Positions 1 to 6,861 are shown, counted from the first letter of the stretch. The stretch is 7,864 bases of DNA from Dokdonella_A sp966248875 (GCA_966248875.1 CBINBI010000106.1:1-7864), one strand, 5' to 3'. Notes: generated from the letters alone by a model not told the origin. Made by a program: numbers and translations.

Positions 1-66
1 TCGAAGCACGCTATCGCTCGACGTCGAAAGCGGGGAATCTCAACAGCCTGCTAGGCCCTCACCCTG

Positions 67-88
67 CCCTCTCCCGCAAGGGAGAGGG
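67..88. repeat. Perfect intergenic hairpin with GCAA loop (REP-like palindrome)
   Basis: Positions 67-75 (CCCTCTCCC) pair perfectly with 80-88 (GGGAGAGGG) around a four-base GCAA loop, which would be a GNRA tetraloop in RNA. No T-run follows on either strand, so it is not a classical intrinsic terminator. It resembles the short repetitive palindromes found between genes in GC-rich proteobacteria, and a related but imperfect palindrome lies at the other end of the window (7820-7844). The rest of 1-285 holds no gene I can support. A short open stretch ending at the TAG at 52-54 could be the tail of an upstream gene, but it is too short to judge. Confidence 0.7.
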
Positions 89-132
89 GAATGCATCGAG
101 TCCTTGCGCTTGGCGTTTCCCTCCGCCGCTTG

Positions 133-163
133 TGGGGAGGCCACTCCCCAGATGTGTGGGGAG
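133..163. repeat. Three-copy TGGGGAG element forming alternative hairpins
   Basis: TGGGGAG occurs at 133-139, in inverted orientation (CTCCCCA) at 144-150, and again in direct orientation at 157-163. The middle copy can pair perfectly with either outer copy (loop GCCA or loop GATGTG), giving two mutually exclusive 7-bp stems. The element lies about 120 bases upstream of the TPR-protein start codon, so it could be in that gene's 5' leader or be a degenerate repetitive palindrome. The pairing is read directly from the sequence; any regulatory role is a guess. Confidence 0.5.
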
Positions 164-285
164 CAGGACGAAGCCTTCCCTGTTCATGGACTGTCTCGAT
201 CCTGCCTTGTCCGGCGTATTTCGTACGGACACTCTGCTATACAGCGCGAACCCGCGCGGCATTCCGTGAGCCAGGGAGGAACGCC

Positions 286-1848
286 ATGTCAGCTCGCCGC
301 CACATGCTCCTCGCACCGCTGCTGGGCTTTGCGCTCGCCGTGTCCGCGCAGGACGAGCACGCGCGCTCTCGTTCGCATCCGCCGCCGGAGAAACTCGGCA
401 AGGTCACGTTCCCGACCACCTGCGCGCGCGCTGTGCAGCCGCGTTTCGAGCGCGCGGTGGCGCTGCTGCACTCGTTCGCTTACACCGCGGCCGGGCAGGC
501 GTTCCGCGACGTCGCCGCGGCCGATCCGGAATGCGCGATCGCGCATTGGGGCACGGCGATGGCGTATTTCCACCAGCTCTGGGAGCCGCCCGGCCCTGAC
601 GAGGTCCGCGCGGCTTCGGACGAACTCGCGCGGGCGCGCGAGCCCGCCGCGCGATCCGCGCGCGAGCGGGACTTCATCGGAGCCATCGCGGTCTATTACC
701 GCGACGCCGATCGCGTGGCGCCAGCGCAACGCGCGCAGAGCTACGAAACCGCGATGGCAGACGTCGCCCGGCGATACCCGGACGATGCCGAAGCTCAGAT
801 CTTCTACGCACTGGCGTTGCTCGGTGCGGCACCGCTCACCGACCGCACGCACGCGAAGCAGAAGCGCGCCGCCGAAATCCTGGAACCGCTTTACCGCACA
901 TATCCGCAGCACCCGGGGCTCGCGCACTATCTGATTCACGCCTACGACAGCGCCGAGCTTGCGCCGCGCGGCCTCGCCGCCGCGCGCGCGTACTCGAAGA
1001 TCGCACCGTCAGCGCCGCATGCGCTGCACATGCCTTCGCACATCTTCACGCGGCTCGGCTACTGGGACGATTCGATCGCGTCGAACCTCGACGCTCGCGC
1101 CGCCGCGCATGCCGAAGGCGACATCGGTGAAGAGCTGCACGCGATGGACTACCTCACGTACGCGTATCTCCAGCGCGGGCGCGATGTCGATGCGGCGCGA
1201 CTCGTCGATGAGCTTCACGCGATACTGCAGGTACTTTCCGCCGGGAATTTCAAGATCGGCTACGCGGCAAACGCGATGCCCGTGCGCCTCGCCATCGAGC
1301 GCCAGCGCTGGGACACCGCAGCCGCGCTCGAGCCGCTGCCAGGCTCCGAGCCGCATGTCGCAGCCATCGTCTACTGGGCCCGCGCCATCGGCCGCTCGCA
1401 CAGCGGCGAAGCCGACGCCGCTGACGCCGACATCGCCAGCATCGACGCCTGTCTCGCCAAGCTCAGAGCCGCCGGCAACGACTACTGGGCGACGCAGACC
1501 GACGTGCTGGCCGATTCCGCGCGCGCATGGCAGCTCGACGCGAAAGGCCAGAGCGAGGCCGCCATCGAGCGGCTGCGCATCGCGGCGGACAAGGAAGATG
1601 CGATCGAGAAGCGGCCGGTCACGCCGGGTCCCGTCGTGCCCGCCCGCGAGCAGCTGGCCGATCTGCTGATGCAGCGGGATCGCGCGCAGGAGGCGCTGCG
1701 CGAATATCAGGCGGCCTTGACGCTGGCGCCCGGACGGCGCGGAGCTCTCCGCGGCGGCGCAGACGCCGCCGAACGCGTCGGGGATATGCAGACGGCCCGG
1801 TTGCTGCGCGCGGGACTCGAAGGCGAACCGCCGGAGGCGAAGCTCTGA
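286..1848 (+). CDS. Exported tetratricopeptide-repeat protein with His-rich motifs
   Basis: The product is 520 aa. Residues 1-21 form a Sec signal peptide (Arg4-Arg5, then a Leu/Ala hydrophobic core, with likely cleavage after V-S-A), so the mature protein should lie in the periplasm or outside the cell. The ATG at 286 is preceded by GGAGGA at 275-280 with five bases of spacing; the frame is open back to an ATG at 91, but that start would bury the signal peptide. The mature part is almost all amphipathic helix pairs typical of TPR/alpha-solenoid proteins. The clearest C-terminal unit is at about 453-483, ending in the usual A-L-x-L-A-P. Conserved-looking motifs are a Cys83/AHWG/AMAYFHQLW block (83-99), GLAHYLIHAYD (211-221) and HALHMPSHIFTRLGYW (245-260). 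I know similar blocks from widespread uncharacterised TPR proteins; no substrate or partner is established. A possible extended -10 (TGCTATACA, 235-243) precedes the gene without a clear -35. It has no operon partner here, because gene 2 starts after a 131-bp gap. Confidence 0.88.
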   Translation: MSARRHMLLAPLLGFALAVSAQDEHARSRSHPPPEKLGKVTFPTTCARAVQPRFERAVALLHSFAYTAAGQAFRDVAAADPECAIAHWGTAMAYFHQLWEPPGPDEVRAASDELARAREPAARSARERDFIGAIAVYYRDADRVAPAQRAQSYETAMADVARRYPDDAEAQIFYALALLGAAPLTDRTHAKQKRAAEILEPLYRTYPQHPGLAHYLIHAYDSAELAPRGLAAARAYSKIAPSAPHALHMPSHIFTRLGYWDDSIASNLDARAAAHAEGDIGEELHAMDYLTYAYLQRGRDVDAARLVDELHAILQVLSAGNFKIGYAANAMPVRLAIERQRWDTAAALEPLPGSEPHVAAIVYWARAIGRSHSGEADAADADIASIDACLAKLRAAGNDYWATQTDVLADSARAWQLDAKGQSEAAIERLRIAADKEDAIEKRPVTPGPVVPAREQLADLLMQRDRAQEALREYQAALTLAPGRRGALRGGADAAERVGDMQTARLLRAGLEGEPPEAKL

Positions 1849-1937
1849 TCGTGCCTGTCGGCGACGAAGTGTCTGTCCGCCGTCGCGCGCCGTAAATCGT
1901 GAGCCGGTTTTCGCCCGTTTGACGCCTTCCGTCATGA

Positions 1938-1952
1938 GCCCGCCTTGCGGGC
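1938..1952. repeat. Small hairpin upstream of the seven-repeat propeller gene
   Basis: GCCCGC (1938-1943) and GCGGGC (1947-1952) form a perfect 6-bp stem around CTT, about 18 bases before the ribosome binding site of the gene at 1980. There is no T-run, so termination is unlikely. The 131-bp gap between the TPR gene and this gene shows a TTGACG hexamer at 1919-1924 but no matching -10 at the right distance, so I do not call a promoter. Confidence 0.35.
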
Positions 1953-1979
1953 ACATGGGGAACCGAACAGGGGGCGATC

Positions 1980-3263
1980 ATGAAACTCGATGCAAGCATG
2001 CGGCGCAATACGCGCGACTTCGGCATGTGTCAGGCCTGCGGCAATATGCGAGCGGCGGACCGGACGTGTGCTGCGCCGGATCGGGCACGGAGGCGCTACG
2101 AACGGGGTGCCGAATCACTGAAAGTCGCGATCCTGGCGTTCGGCGTCGCCGCGGCAGCGGCTCATGGCAGCGCAGTCATGGCGGCGGACGGAGTGCTGGA
2201 CGGCTCCGATTGGAGCCCGCTGGGCAGCGGCATCGCCGCCAGTGCTCCCAACAGCGTTCAGGCCGTCATGCCCTACGGTGACGCCCTGATCGTGGCAGGC
2301 ACGTTTCAAAATGCCGGCGGCGGCGCCGCCATCAACATCGCGGCGTGGGACGGCATTGGCTGGTCTTCCCTCGGCGAGGGCGTGATCGGCGGCGGCGCCG
2401 TTGCGCTGGGCGTGTATGACGGCGAGCTTTATGTCGGCGGCCTTTTCCACACCGCAGGCGGGGCGCCGGCCAGCCGCATTGCGAAATGGAACGGGACAGA
2501 GTGGTCCGCGCTCGGCGACGGCGCGGATGCGGCGGTGCGCGCCATGATCGTCTACGAGGGCGAGTTGATCGTCGGCGGCGAGTTCTCGACCATCGGCGGC
2601 GTCGCAGCCCAGCGCATCGCGAAATGGAACGGCGTGGCCTGGTCCCCGCTCGGCGGCGGCGTCACGGACGCTGTCTACGCCGGCACTGTCGAATCGCTCG
2701 CCGTCTACCAGAACGAGCTCATCGTGGGCGGCCTCTTCGATCATGCGGGAGGTGTGCCCGCGAACAGCGTGGCGAGATGGAACGGATCGGGCTGGACGGC
2801 GCTCGGTGCCGGTGTCAATGGCGAGACGTTCAACCGTCACGTCTACGCGCTCAGCGTCCATCAGGACGCGCTGTATGCCGGCGGAAGTTTCATTGTGGCA
2901 GGCGGCGCGCCGGCGAACCGCATCGCACGGTGGGACGGGATGGCGTGGTCCTCCTTGGGCGATGGCCTCGATGGCGCGGTCCGTTCGATTGCGACATACG
3001 GCGGACAGCTTGCGGCGGGCGGCGTATTCCACAACGCCGGCGGCGAACCCGCAGGGCGAATCGCGCGCTGGGACGGCAACGGCTGGTCGACGTTCGGCAC
3101 GGGCATGGATGACACGGTCAGCAGCCTCGCGCTGTTCCAGGGCCAGCTGATCGCCGGAGGCCTGTTCACGCAGGCCGGCGGCGCCGAGGCAAACTACGTT
3201 GCGGCCTGGGGCGAGGTGCGCCCCGATCCCGTGTTCAGCAGCGGCTTCGACCCGCTGCCATGA
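1980..3263 (+). CDS. Secreted seven-repeat (W-x-x-L-G) beta-propeller protein, Rax2/kelch-like
   Basis: The product is 427 aa. The start is supported by AGGGGG ending about five bases before the ATG. A hydrophobic segment at about 49-62 followed by A-V-M-A-A (65-69) looks like a signal peptide, but it sits behind an unusually long, charged 46-residue N-terminal part with Cys17, Cys20 and Cys30. Residues 78-413 are seven tandem units of 46-51 residues, each starting W-[ST]-x-[LF]-G at W78, W128, W175, W221, W272, W323 and W369. Each continues with a Tyr-x-x-x-L/[IV]-x-G-G-x-F strand pair and an A-G-G-x-x-A-x-x-I-A-[KR]-W-[ND]-G segment. This resembles the repeats of the Rax2 / 'cortical protein marker' family and other kelch-like propellers; seven units fit one closed seven-bladed propeller. 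The protein ends VFSSGFDPLP, a tail shared in form with the two delta-60 neighbours. Molecular function is unknown; extracellular binding is the likeliest role. It converges with the next gene, leaving 27 bp between stops. Confidence 0.87.
   Translation: MKLDASMRRNTRDFGMCQACGNMRAADRTCAAPDRARRRYERGAESLKVAILAFGVAAAAAHGSAVMAADGVLDGSDWSPLGSGIAASAPNSVQAVMPYGDALIVAGTFQNAGGGAAINIAAWDGIGWSSLGEGVIGGGAVALGVYDGELYVGGLFHTAGGAPASRIAKWNGTEWSALGDGADAAVRAMIVYEGELIVGGEFSTIGGVAAQRIAKWNGVAWSPLGGGVTDAVYAGTVESLAVYQNELIVGGLFDHAGGVPANSVARWNGSGWTALGAGVNGETFNRHVYALSVHQDALYAGGSFIVAGGAPANRIARWDGMAWSSLGDGLDGAVRSIATYGGQLAAGGVFHNAGGEPAGRIARWDGNGWSTFGTGMDDTVSSLALFQGQLIAGGLFTQAGGAEANYVAAWGEVRPDPVFSSGFDPLP
2211..3218 (+). 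repeat. Seven tandem coding repeats of about 46-51 codons
   Basis: This stretch encodes the seven W-x-x-L-G units of the propeller protein. The repeat is clear at protein level, with the recurring A-K/R-W-N/D-G and V-G-G-x-F segments. At DNA level the copies have diverged, so they are old tandem duplications rather than a recent unstable array. Confidence 0.85.
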
Positions 3264-3290
3264 CATGGCCGGTAACGGCGGAGCATGAGC

Positions 3291-4748
3291 TCACGGCTCG
3301 AAATCGCCGCGGAAAATGCCGTCCCGCACGAGGCGCGTGAGCGAATGGTCCGAATCCGGCACCGGAAAGATGTAGTCCCAGAGGCGGAAACCGGCGACGA
3401 GCACGCGATCGCGGTCGTCGACGAGCAGCGAGGTCGGCCTGCCCCCCGGCGTGACATTCGAGGGATAGTCGATCGAGACCGTCGCTGTCGGGCCGTTGCC
3501 GGTGGCATCGAACTGCACGATCGACTGCAGCATCTCCGGCGTGTACGGGTTCGGCAGGAGGCCGCTCGATGCCATCGAGACAACGAGATCGCCGTTCGGC
3601 CGGATCGCGAGATCGAGCGTTTCCGTGTTGAGGCCGACGTTGACCTTGACGACGCCGCCGTTGCCGAAATCCGCTGTGGGCGTTCCGTCGGGCTCGAGCG
3701 ACGCGAGCAGCACGTCAGTGAGCGTATTGAAGAACTCGTCGTCGTGATTGGCATCGCCGGCGAGCACGATCCGGCCGTCGCCGAGCACCTGGATGGCGCG
3801 CACTGAGACCTGATCGAAGTGCACGCCTTCCGCGAAGGAAAAGTAGCGGAATCCGTCGGTGCCGAAGCCGGTGTCCAGCGCGCCGGTGGCGGGATCGAAC
3901 GCGAGCACGAAGCCGTCGCTGCCCTGGATCTCGTTGTTCTGCGCGGCGCCGCCGACGAGCACGTTGCCGTCGCTCGCGAAGGCCGCCGAGTAGGCGAAAT
4001 CGTTGCCGTCGGGAACGAGGTCGGGATTGAAGATGACCGAGCCCGGCAGCGGACCGCTGCCGTCGCCGAACGTCGCATCCAGCTCGCCGGTGGCAGCGTC
4101 GAGCTTTGCGACCGCGATCGCGCTCGAATGTCCGTTGACGCCGCCGGGGTCGGTGTTGCCGATCGTGTAGAGCCGGCCGTCGCGATGGAGAATGCGCAGC
4201 GCCTCGCTGGTGAAGCCGGGCTCGTTCAGCGCGATCGTCACCGTGCCTTGCGCGTCGCCGAAGCCGGCGCAGTAGCCGCCGTCGATCTCGATGCAGGCGA
4301 CGGCGACGACGCCGGGTCCCGACGACGTGAGCAAGTGCATGCCGGCGACATAGAAGCGGTCGTCCACGACGATCGCGTCGCGCACGAAGCTGACGCCGGT
4401 GTCGACGAGCCGCTTGCCCGCGACGCCGTACGATGCGTCCAGCCTGCCGTCGGCATCGAGCTTGGAGATCGCGACCTGGTCGGCGCTGGCGTCGGTGCGA
4501 TGGAAGCCGACCAACCAGAAGCCGCCGCCGTCGGCAGGGAGCACGCGCACCGCTTCATCCCAGAGACCGGCGTCGTCGTTGTAGTTGACGACGGTATAGC
4601 CCTGCTCGCCGAAGTTCGGGTCGACGACGAGGTCGCTGCCGATCGAGATGCCGACGACGCCCTCGGTGGCTGCCGGCTCGGCGGACAGCGTGGCGGCATG
4701 AAAAATGGCGGTGAGAAACGATCCTGCGGCGAGTGCGAGATGGCGCAT
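3291..4748 (-). CDS. Secreted delta-60-repeat (DUF5122-type) beta-propeller protein, divergent repeats
   Basis: The product is 485 aa. The ATG at 4748 is chosen because GAGG (4759-4756) lies seven bases upstream; a GTG directly before it (4751) would add one residue. Residues 1-23 are a Sec signal peptide, with likely cleavage after L-S-A. The body carries delta-60 repeats with the D-x-x-[FY]-G-x-x-G core. Cores are centred at F46, Y107, F163, F227, F295 and F361, spaced 56-68 residues, plus a degenerate seventh unit near 427 that has lost the F-G core but keeps the following 'D-R-V-L-V-A-G-F' strand. Linking strands of the form 'D-G-x-[IVL]-[VL]-x-[AGS]-G' recur (for example 325-331 and 387-391). 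Cys152 and Cys160 flank the third unit and could form a disulfide. Delta-60/DUF5122 repeats are regarded as propeller blades; the ligand is unknown. The C-terminus is IFRGDFEP, the tag form shared with both neighbours. The gene is divergent from its delta-60 relative at 5245 and convergent with the propeller gene at 1980. Confidence 0.87.
   Translation of the reverse strand: MRHLALAAGSFLTAIFHAATLSAEPAATEGVVGISIGSDLVVDPNFGEQGYTVVNYNDDAGLWDEAVRVLPADGGGFWLVGFHRTDASADQVAISKLDADGRLDASYGVAGKRLVDTGVSFVRDAIVVDDRFYVAGMHLLTSSGPGVVAVACIEIDGGYCAGFGDAQGTVTIALNEPGFTSEALRILHRDGRLYTIGNTDPGGVNGHSSAIAVAKLDAATGELDATFGDGSGPLPGSVIFNPDLVPDGNDFAYSAAFASDGNVLVGGAAQNNEIQGSDGFVLAFDPATGALDTGFGTDGFRYFSFAEGVHFDQVSVRAIQVLGDGRIVLAGDANHDDEFFNTLTDVLLASLEPDGTPTADFGNGGVVKVNVGLNTETLDLAIRPNGDLVVSMASSGLLPNPYTPEMLQSIVQFDATGNGPTATVSIDYPSNVTPGGRPTSLLVDDRDRVLVAGFRLWDYIFPVPDSDHSLTRLVRDGIFRGDFEP
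3324..4634 (-). repeat. Coding delta-60 repeats, six clear plus one degenerate
   Basis: This segment encodes the blade-like units of the leftward delta-60 protein. Six D-x-x-[FY]-G cores are clear; the C-terminal unit is recognisable only by its position and its strand pattern. Repeat spacing is less even than in the rightward neighbour. Confidence 0.7.
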
Positions 4749-4819
4749 CACTAAACCTCATGAGGCGCGAGCATCGCGCCAGCCGACGAGAGCCAGGCGA
4801 AATCGCTGGCCGGTCTTCG

Positions 4820-4848
4820 ATTTTCGATAGCGCAAAAGTCAGCGTCAA
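4820..4848 (-). promoter_or_regulatory. Candidate sigma-70 promoter for the leftward delta-60 gene
   Basis: Read on the minus strand, TTGACG (4848-4843) is followed after exactly 17 bases by GAAAAT (4825-4820). These match the -35 consensus at five of six and the -10 consensus at four of six positions. The implied transcript start is about 65 bases upstream of the ATG at 4748. Spacing and orientation fit the gene, but the -10 is weak and the call rests on the motif alone. Confidence 0.4.
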
Positions 4849-5183
4849 CCCGTGGCGCCGTGATTCGCGAGTGAGCGAGAGAGCACAGCACCGGCGCGCC
4901 ATTGCTCGCGCGCGCGCTCTGGCAAACGCGCGAGAAGGCATCGCCGCCGTCCGCTTCGATGAAACCATGTACTCTCGGGACGACATGCGTCGAACGCGCG
5001 AATCGTGCTGCGCGGGTTTGCGCATCGGAAAAATCGTACAGGCAGTATGGGTTCTGTCCGGCGGATGCGCACGCCCCTGCCGGACAAGTTCACCGAGCGG
5101 CCTCGCCTAAGCTGCAGGGAGCGGCGCGAGAGCGAAGTGTCGGGTCCGTCACACGACGGCGGTGTCTCAGTTCTCGGCGCCGT

Positions 5184-5204
5184 GACGTTTATCGACGTAA
5201 CGTC
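5184..5204. promoter_or_regulatory. GACGTT/AACGTC dyad, possible operator
   Basis: GACGTT (5184-5189) and AACGTC (5199-5204) form a 6-bp inverted repeat, and a third GACGT at 5194-5198 forms an odd palindrome with ACGTC (5200-5204). The cluster sits about 40 bases before the start codon of the rightward delta-60 gene, where an operator or the leader start would be expected. No regulator is identified. Confidence 0.3.
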
Positions 5205-5244
5205 CGTCGGCCCTTGGCAAGGGGGCCTCAAGCGAGGGGGAATG

Positions 5245-6654
5245 ATGGAAATGCGCAATTTTCCACGGTGTGGAACGGCTTCGCGTGCGAAGGCGGCGGC
5301 TTTCGCGATGACGGCGGGCCTGCTGGCGAGCCCGTGGGCGACGGGAAACGACGGCGATCTCGATCCCTCGTTCGGCGTAGCCGGCGTCGCGTTCATGGGC
5401 CTCACCGCCGCGGGCTTAGAGCTGCCTCCGAAGCCGGTCGTGCAGCCGGACGGCAAGATCCTGATCTGTTCGATGCTATCGAGCGGCGGACCGTCCGCCG
5501 ACGACATGCTGATCGCACGCTTCAATGCCGACGGCACGCCCGATAACACCTTCGATTTCGACGGCAAGGTCACGATCGACTTCGACGGCCGCTCCGACGG
5601 CTGCAATGCGCTGGCGCTGCAGGCGAACGGCAAGATCGTGGCGATCGGCACATCGACCAACCAGATGGACTTCAACAGCGATTTCGCGGCCGCACGCCTG
5701 AACGCCAACGGCTCGCTCGATCAGACCTTCGGCGCAGGCACCGGCAAGGTGCTGGTGCCGTTCGATGTCGGCGGCAACCTCGGCGACACTGCAGGCGGCG
5801 TGGCAATGCAGCCGGACGGAAAGATCATCGTCGTCGGCTGGGTCAATGTCGACACGGCCAACGTCGACTTCGGCGTCGTGCGCCTGCTGCCCGACGGCAC
5901 CCGCGACACAACGTTCAACTCGACAGGCCGGGTGACGGTCGCGTTCGATTTCCCGGGTTCGGGCAATCTCGATCAGGGCGACTCCGTCGTCATCGATGCT
6001 GCGGGCCGCATTCTCGTCGGCGGCATCGCCGATACCGGTGCGGCCGGTGCGGCCGACTTCGCGCTCGCCCGCTTGCTGCCCAACGGGCAGCTCGACCCTG
6101 CTTTCGACGCAGACGGCCGCTTGACGATCGGCTTCGATCTCGGCGACACGCGCGGTGACCTTTCGTACCAGACGATACTGCAGAGCGACGGCAAGATCGT
6201 GATGGTGGGCGCGGCGGACACGGGCTCGGGCGCCATCAACAACGACGTCGCCATAGCGCGCCTCCTGCCGGACGGCTCGCCCGATCCCGATTTCGGCATC
6301 GGCGGCAAGGTCGTGGTGCCGTTCGATCTCGTGACCAACGGCAGTGACGTCGCCACGGGGGTCGTCGAGGACAGCGTCGGGCGGCTCATCATGGCCGGTG
6401 TCGGGCTCGATGCGTTGTCAACCAACGGGAAGGCAATCGCGCTGCGTCTGCGCCCGGACGGCGCGCTCGACCAGACCTTCGGCATATTCGGCAAGAAGAT
6501 CTACGACTTCGGCGGGGACACCGCGCTTTTCAGCGGCGTCGCGCTCCAGGGCACGCAGATCATCGCGTCCGGTTTCAGGGCGATCGGAATGGACGCCGAC
6601 AACCTCGTCGCGCGCCTGCAAGTGGATCTGATTTTCGCAAATGGATTCGATTGA
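5245..6654 (+). CDS. Secreted delta-60-repeat (DUF5122-type) seven-repeat beta-propeller protein
   Basis: The product is 469 aa. The ATG at 5245 has GAGG (5234-5237) seven bases upstream; an adjacent ATG at 5242 would add one Met with poorer spacing. Residues 1-32 form a signal peptide with basic residues at 4, 8, 15 and 17 and a hydrophobic core at about 18-31. Residues 39-457 hold seven regular delta-60 units with the core [LP]-D-x-x-F-x-x-x-G-[KR], centred at F43, F103, F162, F224, F287, F350 and F412, spaced 59-63 residues. Each is followed by a '[QD]-x-[DN]-G-K-I-[IV]' type strand and an '[AV]-[AVL]-A-R-L-x-[PA]-[DN]-G' strand. These are the hallmarks of the family, and seven units suggest a complete seven-bladed propeller. 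The last residues are IFANGFD. Binding partner and role are unknown; location should be outside the inner membrane. It is transcribed alone and closed by the terminator at 6690-6715. It shares its family with the gene at 3291 but has much cleaner repeats. Confidence 0.9.
   Translation: MEMRNFPRCGTASRAKAAAFAMTAGLLASPWATGNDGDLDPSFGVAGVAFMGLTAAGLELPPKPVVQPDGKILICSMLSSGGPSADDMLIARFNADGTPDNTFDFDGKVTIDFDGRSDGCNALALQANGKIVAIGTSTNQMDFNSDFAAARLNANGSLDQTFGAGTGKVLVPFDVGGNLGDTAGGVAMQPDGKIIVVGWVNVDTANVDFGVVRLLPDGTRDTTFNSTGRVTVAFDFPGSGNLDQGDSVVIDAAGRILVGGIADTGAAGAADFALARLLPNGQLDPAFDADGRLTIGFDLGDTRGDLSYQTILQSDGKIVMVGAADTGSGAINNDVAIARLLPDGSPDPDFGIGGKVVVPFDLVTNGSDVATGVVEDSVGRLIMAGVGLDALSTNGKAIALRLRPDGALDQTFGIFGKKIYDFGGDTALFSGVALQGTQIIASGFRAIGMDADNLVARLQVDLIFANGFD
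5359..6615 (+). repeat. Seven tandem coding delta-60 repeats of 59-63 codons
   Basis: The coding DNA for the seven units is regular in length, with recurrent short stretches encoding P-D-G, D-G-K-I and L-D-x-x-F. The copies differ at the DNA level, so the array should be stable. Confidence 0.85.
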
Positions 6655-6689
6655 TCCCGATCACTCGCGTTCACCGCCCTGCAACTCAC

Positions 6690-6715
6690 AGGGTGGGCCT
6701 CAGCCCACCCTTTTT
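6690..6715 (+). terminator. Rho-independent terminator of the delta-60 gene
   Basis: GGGTGGGC (6691-6698) pairs perfectly with GCCCACCC (6703-6710) around CTCA, an A-T pair extends the base of the stem, and TTTTT (6711-6715) follows at once. It begins 36 bases after the stop codon at 6654. The opposite strand has no T-run, so it works in the rightward direction only. Confidence 0.93.
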
Positions 6716-6780
6716 ATGCGCAAGTGCCAATCCGCAGCCGCGAGCCGAAGCCCGCCCCGCGACCCTCTCTCGATAAAGCG

Positions 6781-6806
6781 CGCCCGCATACACTCCATTG
6801 CGGGCG
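6781..6806 (-). terminator. Possible terminator of the mddA-like gene
   Basis: CGCCCGCA (6781-6788) and TGCGGGCG (6799-6806) form a perfect 8-bp stem with a ten-base loop, about 55 bases downstream of the leftward stop codon at 6862. Read on the minus strand it is followed by CGCTTTATC, which has only a weak T-tract. It could be a weak terminator, a transcript-end stabiliser or only an intergenic dyad. Confidence 0.35.
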
Positions 6807-6861
6807 GGCACCTGGTACGCCGCGCGAACGCTCCGCGCTCCGCACCGTAGCAGCCGATCTA

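Larger units (their letters stand above)
4749..5244. other. Divergent intergenic region between the two delta-60 genes
   Basis: About 500 bp separate the two head-to-head delta-60 genes. Open frames here are low-complexity shadows with no recognisable protein and no convincing ribosome binding sites, so I read it as non-coding. The left part holds the candidate leftward promoter (4820-4848). The right part holds a dyad at 5184-5204 ahead of the rightward gene. I found no RNA gene or insertion sequence. The length leaves room for two separate promoters and regulator sites. Confidence 0.6.

Noticed and set aside
91..285. Upstream extension of the TPR gene to the ATG at 91
   Set aside because: The purine-rich stretch before it is the arm of the 67-88 palindrome, the added 65 residues look like random GC-rich translation, and it would bury a good signal peptide that has its own strong ribosome binding site at 275-280.
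1009..1956. Long minus-strand open frame opposite the TPR gene
   Set aside because: It is Arg/Gly/Ala-rich shadow translation of GC-rich codons and resembles no known protein, while the plus strand holds a coherent TPR protein.
2115..3266. Long minus-strand open frame (383 codons) opposite the seven-repeat propeller
   Set aside because: Its apparent repeats mirror those of the real gene on the other strand. It has no signal peptide or recognisable domain.
3264..3292. Bidirectional terminator between the convergent stops
   Set aside because: Only 4-bp stems are visible (GCCG-GTAA-CGGC at about 3268-3279 and GAGC-ATGA-GCTC at 3281-3292) and there is no T-run on either strand.
3819..4754. Plus-strand open frame (311 codons) opposite the leftward delta-60 gene
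   Set aside because: Its Val/Ala/Glu/Asp-rich, low-complexity translation is typical of antisense frames. The delta-60 protein on the minus strand has a signal peptide and clear repeats.
5005..5244. Upstream extension of the rightward delta-60 gene to 5005
   Set aside because: The extra residues have no recognisable character, and the signal peptide with its ribosome binding site at 5234-5237 sets the start at 5245 or 5242.
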